Positions 31,870 through 38,498 of a stretch of DNA of 50,100 bases are shown one piece after another. The stretch lies in IMG/VR virus record IMGVR_UViG_3300036832_001188, positions 1 to 50,100 of that record; one strand, given 5' to 3'. The first letter of the stretch is position 1. Each line of letters opens with the position of its first letter. Made by a program: the position numbers and the translations under genes. The notes below the pieces were generated by a model that ran no database searches, was not told where the DNA came from, and worked only from the letters and a program-made list of their open reading frames with translations. The DNA comes from a virus.

Positions 31870-33173
31870 AACTGTTCGTGATGGACAACGACGGCGACGG
31901 CGTGGGGATAGATCTAGCACTTCGTGCTAAGTCCGCCGATCACTCCGTGAGGTATTGGACCCCGCCGAAGAGCGGCCCGTACGGCGAGGGTCTACTCGTC
32001 AAGGTCGAAGAGTGGGAGCCGCTGATGGACTGGGCCGACCTGATCGTCCTAACAGGGAATGCTAAGTATGGTGGACCACTCACAAAGTACTTCGGGGAAG
32101 GATACCCAATCTTTGGAACGAACGCTCGAGCCGCCGAACTCGAGTTGGACAGAGAAGTTGGTCAGCGCACTCTTGATGATTGCGGTGTGGATACTCTTGC
32201 TTACCACGGGGTGGATGATATCGATAGTGCTATTTCTCTCGTTACGCGAACTGGTGAGGCTTATGCGATAAAGCCTTGGGGGGGAGAGGCCGATAAGGCG
32301 ATGACTTGCGTCGCGCGCGATGCCGACGAGGCGATCTTCATGTTGGAGCGGTGGAAATCGATGGGCCTTAAGGGCAAGTTGATGCTCCAAGAAAAGGTCG
32401 AGGGGATAGAGGTTGGGATCAGCGGGTTCTTCGGCCCCGGCGGCTGGTCTGTAGCGCTCGAAGAGAGCTTCGAGCACAAGAAGTTCATGAACGATGAACT
32501 AGGCTGCAACACCGGCGAAATGGGCACGGTGATCCGGCATGTCAGCAAGAGCAAACTGTTTGATGAGATCCTCGAACCCCTCACTGAGTACCTGCACGAG
32601 ATCAACTATATCGGGGACTGCAATGTCAATTGTATCGTGGACGCCGCTGGCAAGCCCTGGCCGCTCGAGTTCACCATGCGCCTCGGCTGGCCAGACTTCT
32701 GCATTCGCCAATCTCTAATCGACGGAGATCCTGTCGAGTGGATGGCCGATTTAGTTCATGGTACCGATTCGTTGGAAGTGTTTCCTGATGTCGCCGTAGG
32801 CGTCCTCATCGCCCACGGCGACTTCCCTACAGGGCACGATCCAGAAGGAACATGGGCCGGTTTCCCCATTGATGGCGTAACGGCTGAGACTCGACCCCAC
32901 TTGCACTTCCAACAGGTAATGAAGGGGATTGTGCCCGTCCTGACGGACGGCCGCGTCCGTCAGGTTAGCCGGCTGCTGACAGCTGGAAGCTATGTGATGA
33001 TTGTTAGTGGGACGGGGGAGACGATTAGCGCCGCGCGGAAGGCTGCGTACGAGACAGCGTGGGAAATCAAGATGCCCTCGAATGTGATGTTCCGCACGGA
33101 TATTGGGGCGTGGCTCGAGGACGAGCTGCCGCAGCTGCAGAAGCACGGTTACTGTAAGGGACTGGAGTACTGA
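31866..33173 (+). CDS. PurD-like ATP-grasp ligase
   Basis: 435 residues resembling phosphoribosylamine-glycine ligase, the second step of purine synthesis. The N-terminal Rossmann-like part lacks a clear GxGG loop (DNDGDGVGIDLALRAK). ATP-grasp: AIKPWGGE (Lys136), MLQEKVEGIEVGIS (173-186) and PLEFTMRLGWPD (266-277, Glu269 and Arg272), like the PurD E-N-R-GDPE motif but with Thr for Asn. ATP-grasp ligases join a carboxylate to an amine through acyl-phosphate. A phage PurD inside a virion operon, coupled to an ejection protein by ATGA, suggests a different substrate, but a purine role cannot be excluded. Confidence 0.75.
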   Translation: MKLFVMDNDGDGVGIDLALRAKSADHSVRYWTPPKSGPYGEGLLVKVEEWEPLMDWADLIVLTGNAKYGGPLTKYFGEGYPIFGTNARAAELELDREVGQRTLDDCGVDTLAYHGVDDIDSAISLVTRTGEAYAIKPWGGEADKAMTCVARDADEAIFMLERWKSMGLKGKLMLQEKVEGIEVGISGFFGPGGWSVALEESFEHKKFMNDELGCNTGEMGTVIRHVSKSKLFDEILEPLTEYLHEINYIGDCNVNCIVDAAGKPWPLEFTMRLGWPDFCIRQSLIDGDPVEWMADLVHGTDSLEVFPDVAVGVLIAHGDFPTGHDPEGTWAGFPIDGVTAETRPHLHFQQVMKGIVPVLTDGRVRQVSRLLTAGSYVMIVSGTGETISAARKAAYETAWEIKMPSNVMFRTDIGAWLEDELPQLQKHGYCKGLEY

Positions 33174-33174
33174 G

Positions 33175-33501
33175 GTGGGCTGGCCGATCAGGGGGCGGGC
33201 GGACTACCTGAAGTTGGGGAGTTGGAATGCCGCCTGCTCGATGTGTGGGCGGAAGCGGAAAGCGGATGAGATGGTCCGCAACTGGCAGGGATTGTATCGG
33301 TGTCCTGAACACGACGAGCCGCGGCAGCCGCAAGACTTTGCGCGCGGCGTGAAAGAGGACATGGGCGTGCCGTGGTCCCAGAACCCTGCGCCCGCTTTCG
33401 TTTATCTCTGCTCAGTCAACACACAATCCGCCGTGGCGGGTGTTGGAGCGGCGGGCTGCATGGTAGTGGGTAACCCAATTTGGGACCCGTACGGAGTTTA
33501 A
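33175..33501 (+). CDS. Zinc-ribbon-like protein (108 aa)
   Basis: GTG at 33175 with GGAG 7 bases upstream, one base after the previous stop. CSMCGRKR (near residue 21) and YRCPEHDE form a likely zinc site of CxxC...CxxH type. The pattern ACSMCGRKRKADEMVRNWQGLYRCPEHDE recurs in small phage proteins beside tail spikes. Role unknown; it may be a structural or chaperone factor for the following spike. Confidence 0.65.
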   Translation: MGWPIRGRADYLKLGSWNAACSMCGRKRKADEMVRNWQGLYRCPEHDEPRQPQDFARGVKEDMGVPWSQNPAPAFVYLCSVNTQSAVAGVGAAGCMVVGNPIWDPYGV

Positions 33502-33502
33502 G

Positions 33503-35284
33503 ATGACTACGTTTGTCGAGAAGCAGAGTGTGGTGCACGCGGACTGGCTAAATGGGGTTGATGGCCTAGCTAATACACCCGTGTTCGAGGGAGCGCAGAC
33601 CAAGCCGGATGCGCGAACAGCGCTCTATTCGGATGCGCCGCTCGAGATCTTAAATGGGGGGACGGCGGCGCGGGATGCCGGCGCGGCGCTCTCGAATCTG
33701 GGAGGATTCCCCTCTGCTAACTTCACCCGAGTGAACATCGGCTCGACGCTGTTCCCCCAAACAGCGGATGAGTTCGCTGCTTCCATCACTCCAGTCAACT
33801 ACTACTATCCTCCAGGGCAGTTCGAACGGTATGGGGCGATAGGGAATAACACAGTGGATGACTCGGCGGCAGTGCTGACTGCGATCATGAGTGGAGCGCT
33901 AGTCACCGGTATTGCGGGGAATACCTATTATTGCGGAACGGGCACGATCAACGTGACGGTGTCCTTCACTGCTAGCCTATATGGTGTGGCGCTGCGTACC
34001 GCGGTCGCGGGAGCGACCTTTCTGAATATCACTGCTAGCAACGTTACGATCCGCGGTGTTGAGATCTATGGGCGCGGCAACTCGGCTTACACTTCCCTGG
34101 AGCGGCTGGTGGTCTGGAGCGGCACCGCGGACGCCATTAGTCCGCCGGTCTATGTGACCGATCTGCGGCTCACCGACTGCTACATCCACGACTCTGGCGA
34201 GCGGGCGATCTATAGCGAGTACGGCCAGCGGGCGACGATCACCAACTGTCGGTTCAAGAACCTCGGCTACGCCGGGATCACCACCCTTTCGGGTGTCGAC
34301 TGGGAGATTCTCGGCGGAATCATCGATACGATTTCTCCAGGTACGTCCGGCAATGCCTACGGGGTTTCCTTCACCCGCAACCCGACACTCAGCGACAACC
34401 TGACGCTCATCCCGCGCAGTAAGAACTGCAAGGTGATCGGGATGACCGTCCTGAACAACACCATCTGGACGGCACTCGATACGCACGGCGGTGAGGAATG
34501 TCACTTCATCAGTAACATCGTCCAGAACTGCAAGATGGGCGTGACGATCGGGTCGTGCCCGGGAGTCTCTACCAACCCACTGTTCGGTCCCAAGAACTGC
34601 AAATCGATTGGGAACAACGTCCTGAACACGACGCCGATCTCCGGTAACTTCGGTATAGGTATCAATGGCGCGATCGTCGTGACGGGTACGCTAGTCGATG
34701 CCGCTGATGGCTGCTGCTCGGTTGGCGACAAGGTGCTGGGGTGCGGGGTGACGGCCAATCCGAACAGTGCCGGATTCCAGTTCAGCGCGACGACTGGGCT
34801 CATCGTCTCGGGCTCGCACGCCATCGCCTGCTTCCCACATGGGTTCATCTTCTACCACGACAACTACGGGTTCACAGCGACGGGGCTCGTCGCGGTCGAC
34901 CCCTATGATAGTACGGTCACCAATTGCGCCGGCATCTACCTGCCGTCCGACTACAACACCGGCGCGATCAGCGGCTGTTCGTTCCGCCGGGTGAACGCGG
35001 GACTCGGCACGACCGTAGGCCGGTGGGCAATCGCTGGGGTAAACGTCGCCAACTCCGCGTTCGCGATCGGCGCGAACTACAGCACGATGACGGGGTATGT
35101 GTCGGGTATCCCGGGCTTCACCGTGACCCCGCTCACGGATAGCAGCGGCGGCACACCAAGCAACACCATCGCTGCGGTTCCGGGCAGCTACACACAGGCT
35201 ACCTTGGCGAATCAGCTGGCCTCGCTAGCTTCAGCGATCAACACGATCGAGACGACACTCAGAACGGCAGGACTCATGCAATAG
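33503..35284 (+). CDS. Tailspike with beta-helix (593 aa)
   Basis: The N-terminus TTFVEKQSVVHADWLNGVDGLANTP is the virion-attachment start common to podovirus spikes and fibres. The middle (about 110-500) is short beta-coils rich in Asn, Gly, Cys and Val (TNCRFKNLGYAGITTLSG, KVIGMTVLNNTIW), indicating a right-handed beta-helix of the pectate-lyase/P22-spike type. The C-terminus ends in a helix (LANQLASLASAINTIETTLR). Likely binds or degrades a surface polysaccharide. It is the second spike of this genome. Confidence 0.75.
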   Translation: MTTFVEKQSVVHADWLNGVDGLANTPVFEGAQTKPDARTALYSDAPLEILNGGTAARDAGAALSNLGGFPSANFTRVNIGSTLFPQTADEFAASITPVNYYYPPGQFERYGAIGNNTVDDSAAVLTAIMSGALVTGIAGNTYYCGTGTINVTVSFTASLYGVALRTAVAGATFLNITASNVTIRGVEIYGRGNSAYTSLERLVVWSGTADAISPPVYVTDLRLTDCYIHDSGERAIYSEYGQRATITNCRFKNLGYAGITTLSGVDWEILGGIIDTISPGTSGNAYGVSFTRNPTLSDNLTLIPRSKNCKVIGMTVLNNTIWTALDTHGGEECHFISNIVQNCKMGVTIGSCPGVSTNPLFGPKNCKSIGNNVLNTTPISGNFGIGINGAIVVTGTLVDAADGCCSVGDKVLGCGVTANPNSAGFQFSATTGLIVSGSHAIACFPHGFIFYHDNYGFTATGLVAVDPYDSTVTNCAGIYLPSDYNTGAISGCSFRRVNAGLGTTVGRWAIAGVNVANSAFAIGANYSTMTGYVSGIPGFTVTPLTDSSGGTPSNTIAAVPGSYTQATLANQLASLASAINTIETTLRTAGLMQ

Positions 35285-35307
35285 TGTAAGGGACTACGCG
35301 AGGTGAA

Positions 35308-35616
35308 ATGGCAGATGAAGCATCAAGTAGTGGGATCGTAGAATGGTTAGCGGTTATCGTCCCTACATTGTTGGGACTAGGAGCGGCTATGTGGCAGCTA
35401 GGAAAGCGGCTATTTGCCAGCGTCACGCGCGAGGAACTGCGCGATACGCTGGAAGAGTGGCAGAGTCAGAGGATCGATATGCACAACGAGAATAAAAAGA
35501 CCCTGACCGACCTGGGGGGAGAACTTCACGAGCTGAGCAGGAAGGTCGCTCGGCTCGAGGGGTCTTTATCGGGTCGCTACCAGCGGCCCGATCAACAGCG
35601 GGACCGGGATAGATGA
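35308..35616 (+). CDS. Membrane-anchored coiled-coil protein (102 aa)
   Basis: One N-terminal membrane segment (WLAVIVPTLLGLGAAMWQL), then a charged coiled coil (REELRDTLEEWQSQRIDM ... HELSRKVARLEGSL). This is the i-spanin-like or holin-like layout. It directly precedes the lysin gene (ATGA overlap), so a role in lysis is likely. A signal-arrest-type anchor is the alternative reading. Confidence 0.65.
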   Translation: MADEASSSGIVEWLAVIVPTLLGLGAAMWQLGKRLFASVTREELRDTLEEWQSQRIDMHNENKKTLTDLGGELHELSRKVARLEGSLSGRYQRPDQQRDRDR

Positions 35617-36017
35617 GCCGATCGCTCGATGACCTGCGCCCCGAGATCCGCCCGATGGTGGATAAATTCCTTGCGGCAGTGCAGGCGGCAGGGATCGATT
35701 TGCTCGTAACGTGCACGCTCCGGTCGTTCGCGGAGCAGACGGCGCTATACGCGCAGGGACGCACCGCCCCCGGCTACATCGTCACTAAGGCGAAAGCGGG
35801 GGAGTCGGCGCATAACTTCGGCCTAGCGGTCGATGTTGTGCCGATCGTCAACGGCAAACCGGAGTGGGTGGGATCGGACCCGATCTGGGAACAAGTGGGT
35901 GAAATGGGCGAGCAGGCTGGACTCGAGTGGTATGGCGCTGTTGGGCAGCCGTTCCCGGAACTGCCGCACTTCCAACACCGGGAGTGGCGGCTGATTGCAC
36001 AACAACTGGAAGCATGA
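35613..36017 (+). CDS. M15-type endolysin (L-Ala-D-Glu or D-Ala-D-Ala peptidase)
   Basis: 134 residues. Zinc ligands: His67 and Asp74 in SAHNFGLAVDVV (HxxxxxxD) and His119 in LPHFQH, the M15 (VanY-like) pattern, with the conserved R37-S-x-x-E-Q-x-x-L-Y block (LRSFAEQTALYAQGR). It cleaves peptidoglycan cross-link peptides from inside. No signal peptide, so export needs a holin. Coupled by ATGA to neighbours on both sides. Confidence 0.9.
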   Translation: MSRSLDDLRPEIRPMVDKFLAAVQAAGIDLLVTCTLRSFAEQTALYAQGRTAPGYIVTKAKAGESAHNFGLAVDVVPIVNGKPEWVGSDPIWEQVGEMGEQAGLEWYGAVGQPFPELPHFQHREWRLIAQQLEA

Positions 36018-36541
36018 CAGTGAATATCGGCAAACAAGCTCTTGCGATCCTCACGACAGTCGCTCCCACAATTGCCACGGCGCTTGGCGGGCCGGTGGCG
36101 GGCCTTGCTGTGCAGAAGCTGGAGCAGTTCTTTGGGGTGAAAGGTGACGCGGAACTCGACGCCGCGGTCGCCGGCGCTACGCCCGATCAGATGCTTGCGT
36201 TGAAGAAGCTCGATAACGATTTCAAAGTGCAGATGGCGCAGATCGGCTTTCAGGAGGATCAGCTGGTCTATGGTGATATCGCTTCTGCGCGGCAGCGGGA
36301 GGTAGCCGTAAAGGATTGGATTCCCGCCGCCCTAGCTATCGGCATCACCGTCGGGTTCTTCGGCATTCTCGCCTTTATGCTGGTCTATGGGGTCAGGAAG
36401 GAAGCCGGCGGGGATGCCCTACTAGTGCTGCTAGGCTCGCTCGGAACTGCCTGGACGGCAGTAGTGAGCTATTACTTTGGCAGCTCGCTCGGTGCCCGCA
36501 AGAGCGCGGAGGCGCTGGCGACGATCGCCAAGCAACCCTAA
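36014..36541 (+). CDS. Putative holin (3TM-type, 175 aa)
   Basis: ATG at 36014 overlapping the lysin stop (ATGA). N-terminal hydrophobic helix (ALAILTTVAPTIATALGGP), an acidic segment, SARQREVAVKDWIPAALAIGI, then two membrane helices (ALAIGITVGFFGILAFMLVY; LLVLLGSLGTAWTAVVSYYF) and FGSSLGARKSAE. This matches the three-TM holins seen in gene-transfer-agent and podovirus lysis modules. It would permit lysin release. Confidence 0.8.
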   Translation: MTVNIGKQALAILTTVAPTIATALGGPVAGLAVQKLEQFFGVKGDAELDAAVAGATPDQMLALKKLDNDFKVQMAQIGFQEDQLVYGDIASARQREVAVKDWIPAALAIGITVGFFGILAFMLVYGVRKEAGGDALLVLLGSLGTAWTAVVSYYFGSSLGARKSAEALATIAKQP

Positions 36542-36786
36542 TGCGGCTGGCGGCGTGCGCGCTGTTGGTGGGATGTTGCTCTGTAATACACGTTACACAA
36601 CCGGAGAGTAGAAAATATGGCTATCCTTCCATTCCTTCTTCAATTGATAGCTCTGGTCTGCTTAATCTTTGCTACTTTTGGGTTATTCCCGAACAGCAAG
36701 GTGGCGTGGGGCTGGGCGGGAATGTTCCTATGGCTGTTGTCGCTGATGGTATCGGTGATTCAACTGCACCCTGCACAGTAGAGTAA
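36541..36786 (+). CDS. Putative lipoprotein, o-spanin candidate (81 aa)
   Basis: ATG overlapping the holin stop (TAATG). A signal peptide with lipobox (ACALLVGCC; Cys at residue 11 or 12) is visible. The first 25 residues support export as an outer-membrane lipoprotein, as expected for an o-spanin paired with the coiled-coil protein at 35308. The rest overlaps the 54-aa membrane gene in another frame, so its C-terminal part may be only weakly constrained. Confidence 0.55.
   Translation: MRLAACALLVGCCSVIHVTQPESRKYGYPSIPSSIDSSGLLNLCYFWVIPEQQGGVGLGGNVPMAVVADGIGDSTAPCTVE
36617..36781 (+). CDS. Two-TM membrane protein (54 aa)
   Basis: ATG at 36617, about 11 bases after GGAG, nested entirely inside the lipoprotein frame. 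It has two hydrophobic helices (LPFLLQLIALVCLIFATFGL and WAGMFLWLLSLMVSVIQL). This looks like a genuine small phage membrane protein, possibly a second holin or antiholin. The nested arrangement recalls Rz/Rz1. Confidence 0.65.
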   Translation: MAILPFLLQLIALVCLIFATFGLFPNSKVAWGWAGMFLWLLSLMVSVIQLHPAQ

Positions 36787-36791
36787 GGTAG

Positions 36792-37232
36792 ATGAGCGAC
36801 TTTAAGATAAGCTTTCAGGTCGCAGGTACGATTGTCGTTGAGGAGATTAAGAGAGCGCCGCCGGCAGCGCCGGGAGTGCGCGTACAATTCATTAAGGAGG
36901 GTAACGTGTCTAGTAATCTTGTTACGATCACCCCGCCGACCACCCGCACGGATGGGTCGGCGCTGGCCCTGACGGACATCCAATCGATCCAGTTATCGAA
37001 GGCCGTTGATAGTGGGGCGGCATCGGTAGTCCAGACCTTTCCGGCCCCCATCACCGGCGATGTGACCTTTACGGACAGCACGCCGGATATGGGATCTACA
37101 GATAACTATAGTGCTATCGTCACCGATACTCACGGAAACGTGAGCCCGGCGGGGACAGCTTCGGTGGTAGTTCCGCCCAGTCAACTCGCTCCGCCTGCTG
37201 CTCCTACCCTTACCGCGGTATTCCAACCGTGA
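36792..37232 (+). CDS. Fn3/Ig-like protein with an internal start (146 aa)
   Basis: Last gene of the late block. Start ATG at 36792 after AAGGTAG. The product is an Ig/fibronectin-like sandwich (VTFTDSTPDMGSTDNYSAIVTD) with a Pro/Ala-rich tail. A near-perfect site AAGGAGGGTAAC precedes an in-frame GTG at 36906, which would yield a 109-aa form that omits the first 38 residues. Such domains often decorate phage capsids. Function inferred from fold only. Confidence 0.65.
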   Translation: MSDFKISFQVAGTIVVEEIKRAPPAAPGVRVQFIKEGNVSSNLVTITPPTTRTDGSALALTDIQSIQLSKAVDSGAASVVQTFPAPITGDVTFTDSTPDMGSTDNYSAIVTDTHGNVSPAGTASVVVPPSQLAPPAAPTLTAVFQP

Positions 37233-37295
37233 TCCCGGGTGGACCCAGAAAGTAGTGATGGCTAGCTATGTGCTATGTCCGATGCGCGGTAGATA
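37233..37295. other. Convergent intergenic region
   Basis: 63 bases between the convergent late and replication blocks. I see no strong terminator hairpin here; the region contains CTAG twice and little other structure. Confidence 0.5.
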
Positions 37296-38492
37296 CTAGT
37301 GGGTTGTGTGTCCGAGCTTCGCGCGAAGGCAGTTGCCGCCGACCGGCTCCATGAGGCCGGCGGCAATCGCCCCCTTCACAACCGCGTCGAATTGGCGGAA
37401 GTCCGGGAACGCTGAATGGACGTGCTGGTAGGCTTCCGAGTATGTTACGAGGCCGTGCCGGTGCACATACCTAACGAAGCGCTCCGTCTGGATGCTAACC
37501 TCTGTCCGGCCGATCCGCGCAAATACCTTTTGCATATCCCGCTCGAGGTCCGTTACCATATTAACTGCCGTTTTAAGGTCGTCTACCTCTATCACTAGGT
37601 CATCCTTGCGCGAAGCGCAGAGGATCATGGCTGTCTTGTGGACGTGGGTCTGTTTGCGAGCGAGATACCCAGCAAAACGATCGTCGTCGAGTTCATCGGG
37701 CTTGTTGCTCCAGTGGGCGGCGTACCATCGCTTTCCCCATTCGGTCGCGTCAGCCGATAACGTGTACGTACCCAATAGAGATTCGTGGATATATTGGAGA
37801 TCTGCCACCAGCCGGCGTCCGGTGTCAGCGAACCCTGGGGGTATGTCGAGAATTGGATATGCGACAAGCTTATCTTTAGTATCCGCGTATACGAACAGAC
37901 ATCGGGAAGTGAAGCCGCCGCCAATCACGTACTCGGGGAAGTTGCCCGCAATCCAAGCGGGCGTCGTGCAAGCAACAATATTAATCCACGGATTCTCCAC
38001 GACATCGGCGCCGTTCCCTTTGGTTAGTTTGTGAAAGATCCCCTGTTTGCCGTCCCAGAGGCTAACCAGGAGATCGACCATGTCCCGGTCGTTGGGATTG
38101 ATCAGGTTGCCGAATTCCCCAGACTCTAATGTCAATGCGGACTGAACAATCGGGTCCCCATTCAGCTCGAAGGACTCTCTCGATTTCGCGAAGTCGGTCA
38201 CTAATGCTTGCCATGTGACGGCGTCTGGGCCGAATTTCACTCCCTCGACCCTGCGCAGCAGGTTCATCGCGATGGAGGCTGTGGTGCTCTTGGATACGAC
38301 CCCCGGCGGGGCTACTAAAATTACATACATATTCGTGTGCCATCGATAATACCCTTGCTCGATCCAGACATGCCGTTGGAGAGCGCCGGCGAGCGCAGCT
38401 GCGCCGGACCAAAAATGCATGCGCCGCGGGGCCTCGCTATATGAGGCAAACTCCACGTACGCAGACAACCAGTCTGCGAATTCCCGGGCCAC
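37296..38492 (-). CDS. DUF3987-like ATPase, putative replicative helicase
   Basis: 398 residues from a GTG start 6 bases after the polymerase stop, without an obvious ribosome site. RecA-like fold: Walker A region VILVAPPGVVSKSTT (57-71) has Ser in place of the Gly before Lys. Then LTLESGEFGNLI, a WDGKQGIFHKLTKG loop and INIVACTTPAWI, in the order seen in DUF3987 phage and plasmid proteins linked to primases/helicases. The C-terminus has a winged-helix-like segment (RFVRYVHRHGLVTYSEAYQH). It would unwind DNA ahead of the polymerase. The last gene of the replication operon. Confidence 0.75.
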   Translation of the reverse strand: MAREFADWLSAYVEFASYSEAPRRMHFWSGAAALAGALQRHVWIEQGYYRWHTNMYVILVAPPGVVSKSTTASIAMNLLRRVEGVKFGPDAVTWQALVTDFAKSRESFELNGDPIVQSALTLESGEFGNLINPNDRDMVDLLVSLWDGKQGIFHKLTKGNGADVVENPWINIVACTTPAWIAGNFPEYVIGGGFTSRCLFVYADTKDKLVAYPILDIPPGFADTGRRLVADLQYIHESLLGTYTLSADATEWGKRWYAAHWSNKPDELDDDRFAGYLARKQTHVHKTAMILCASRKDDLVIEVDDLKTAVNMVTDLERDMQKVFARIGRTEVSIQTERFVRYVHRHGLVTYSEAYQHVHSAFPDFRQFDAVVKGAIAAGLMEPVGGNCLRAKLGHTTH

Positions 38493-38498
38493 TGATTA

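Noticed and set aside
31866-33173. Assigning the gene firmly as purD
   Set aside because: The N-terminal nucleotide-binding loop and the Asn of the PurD motif are altered, and genomic context is virion assembly, so a gene symbol is not justified.
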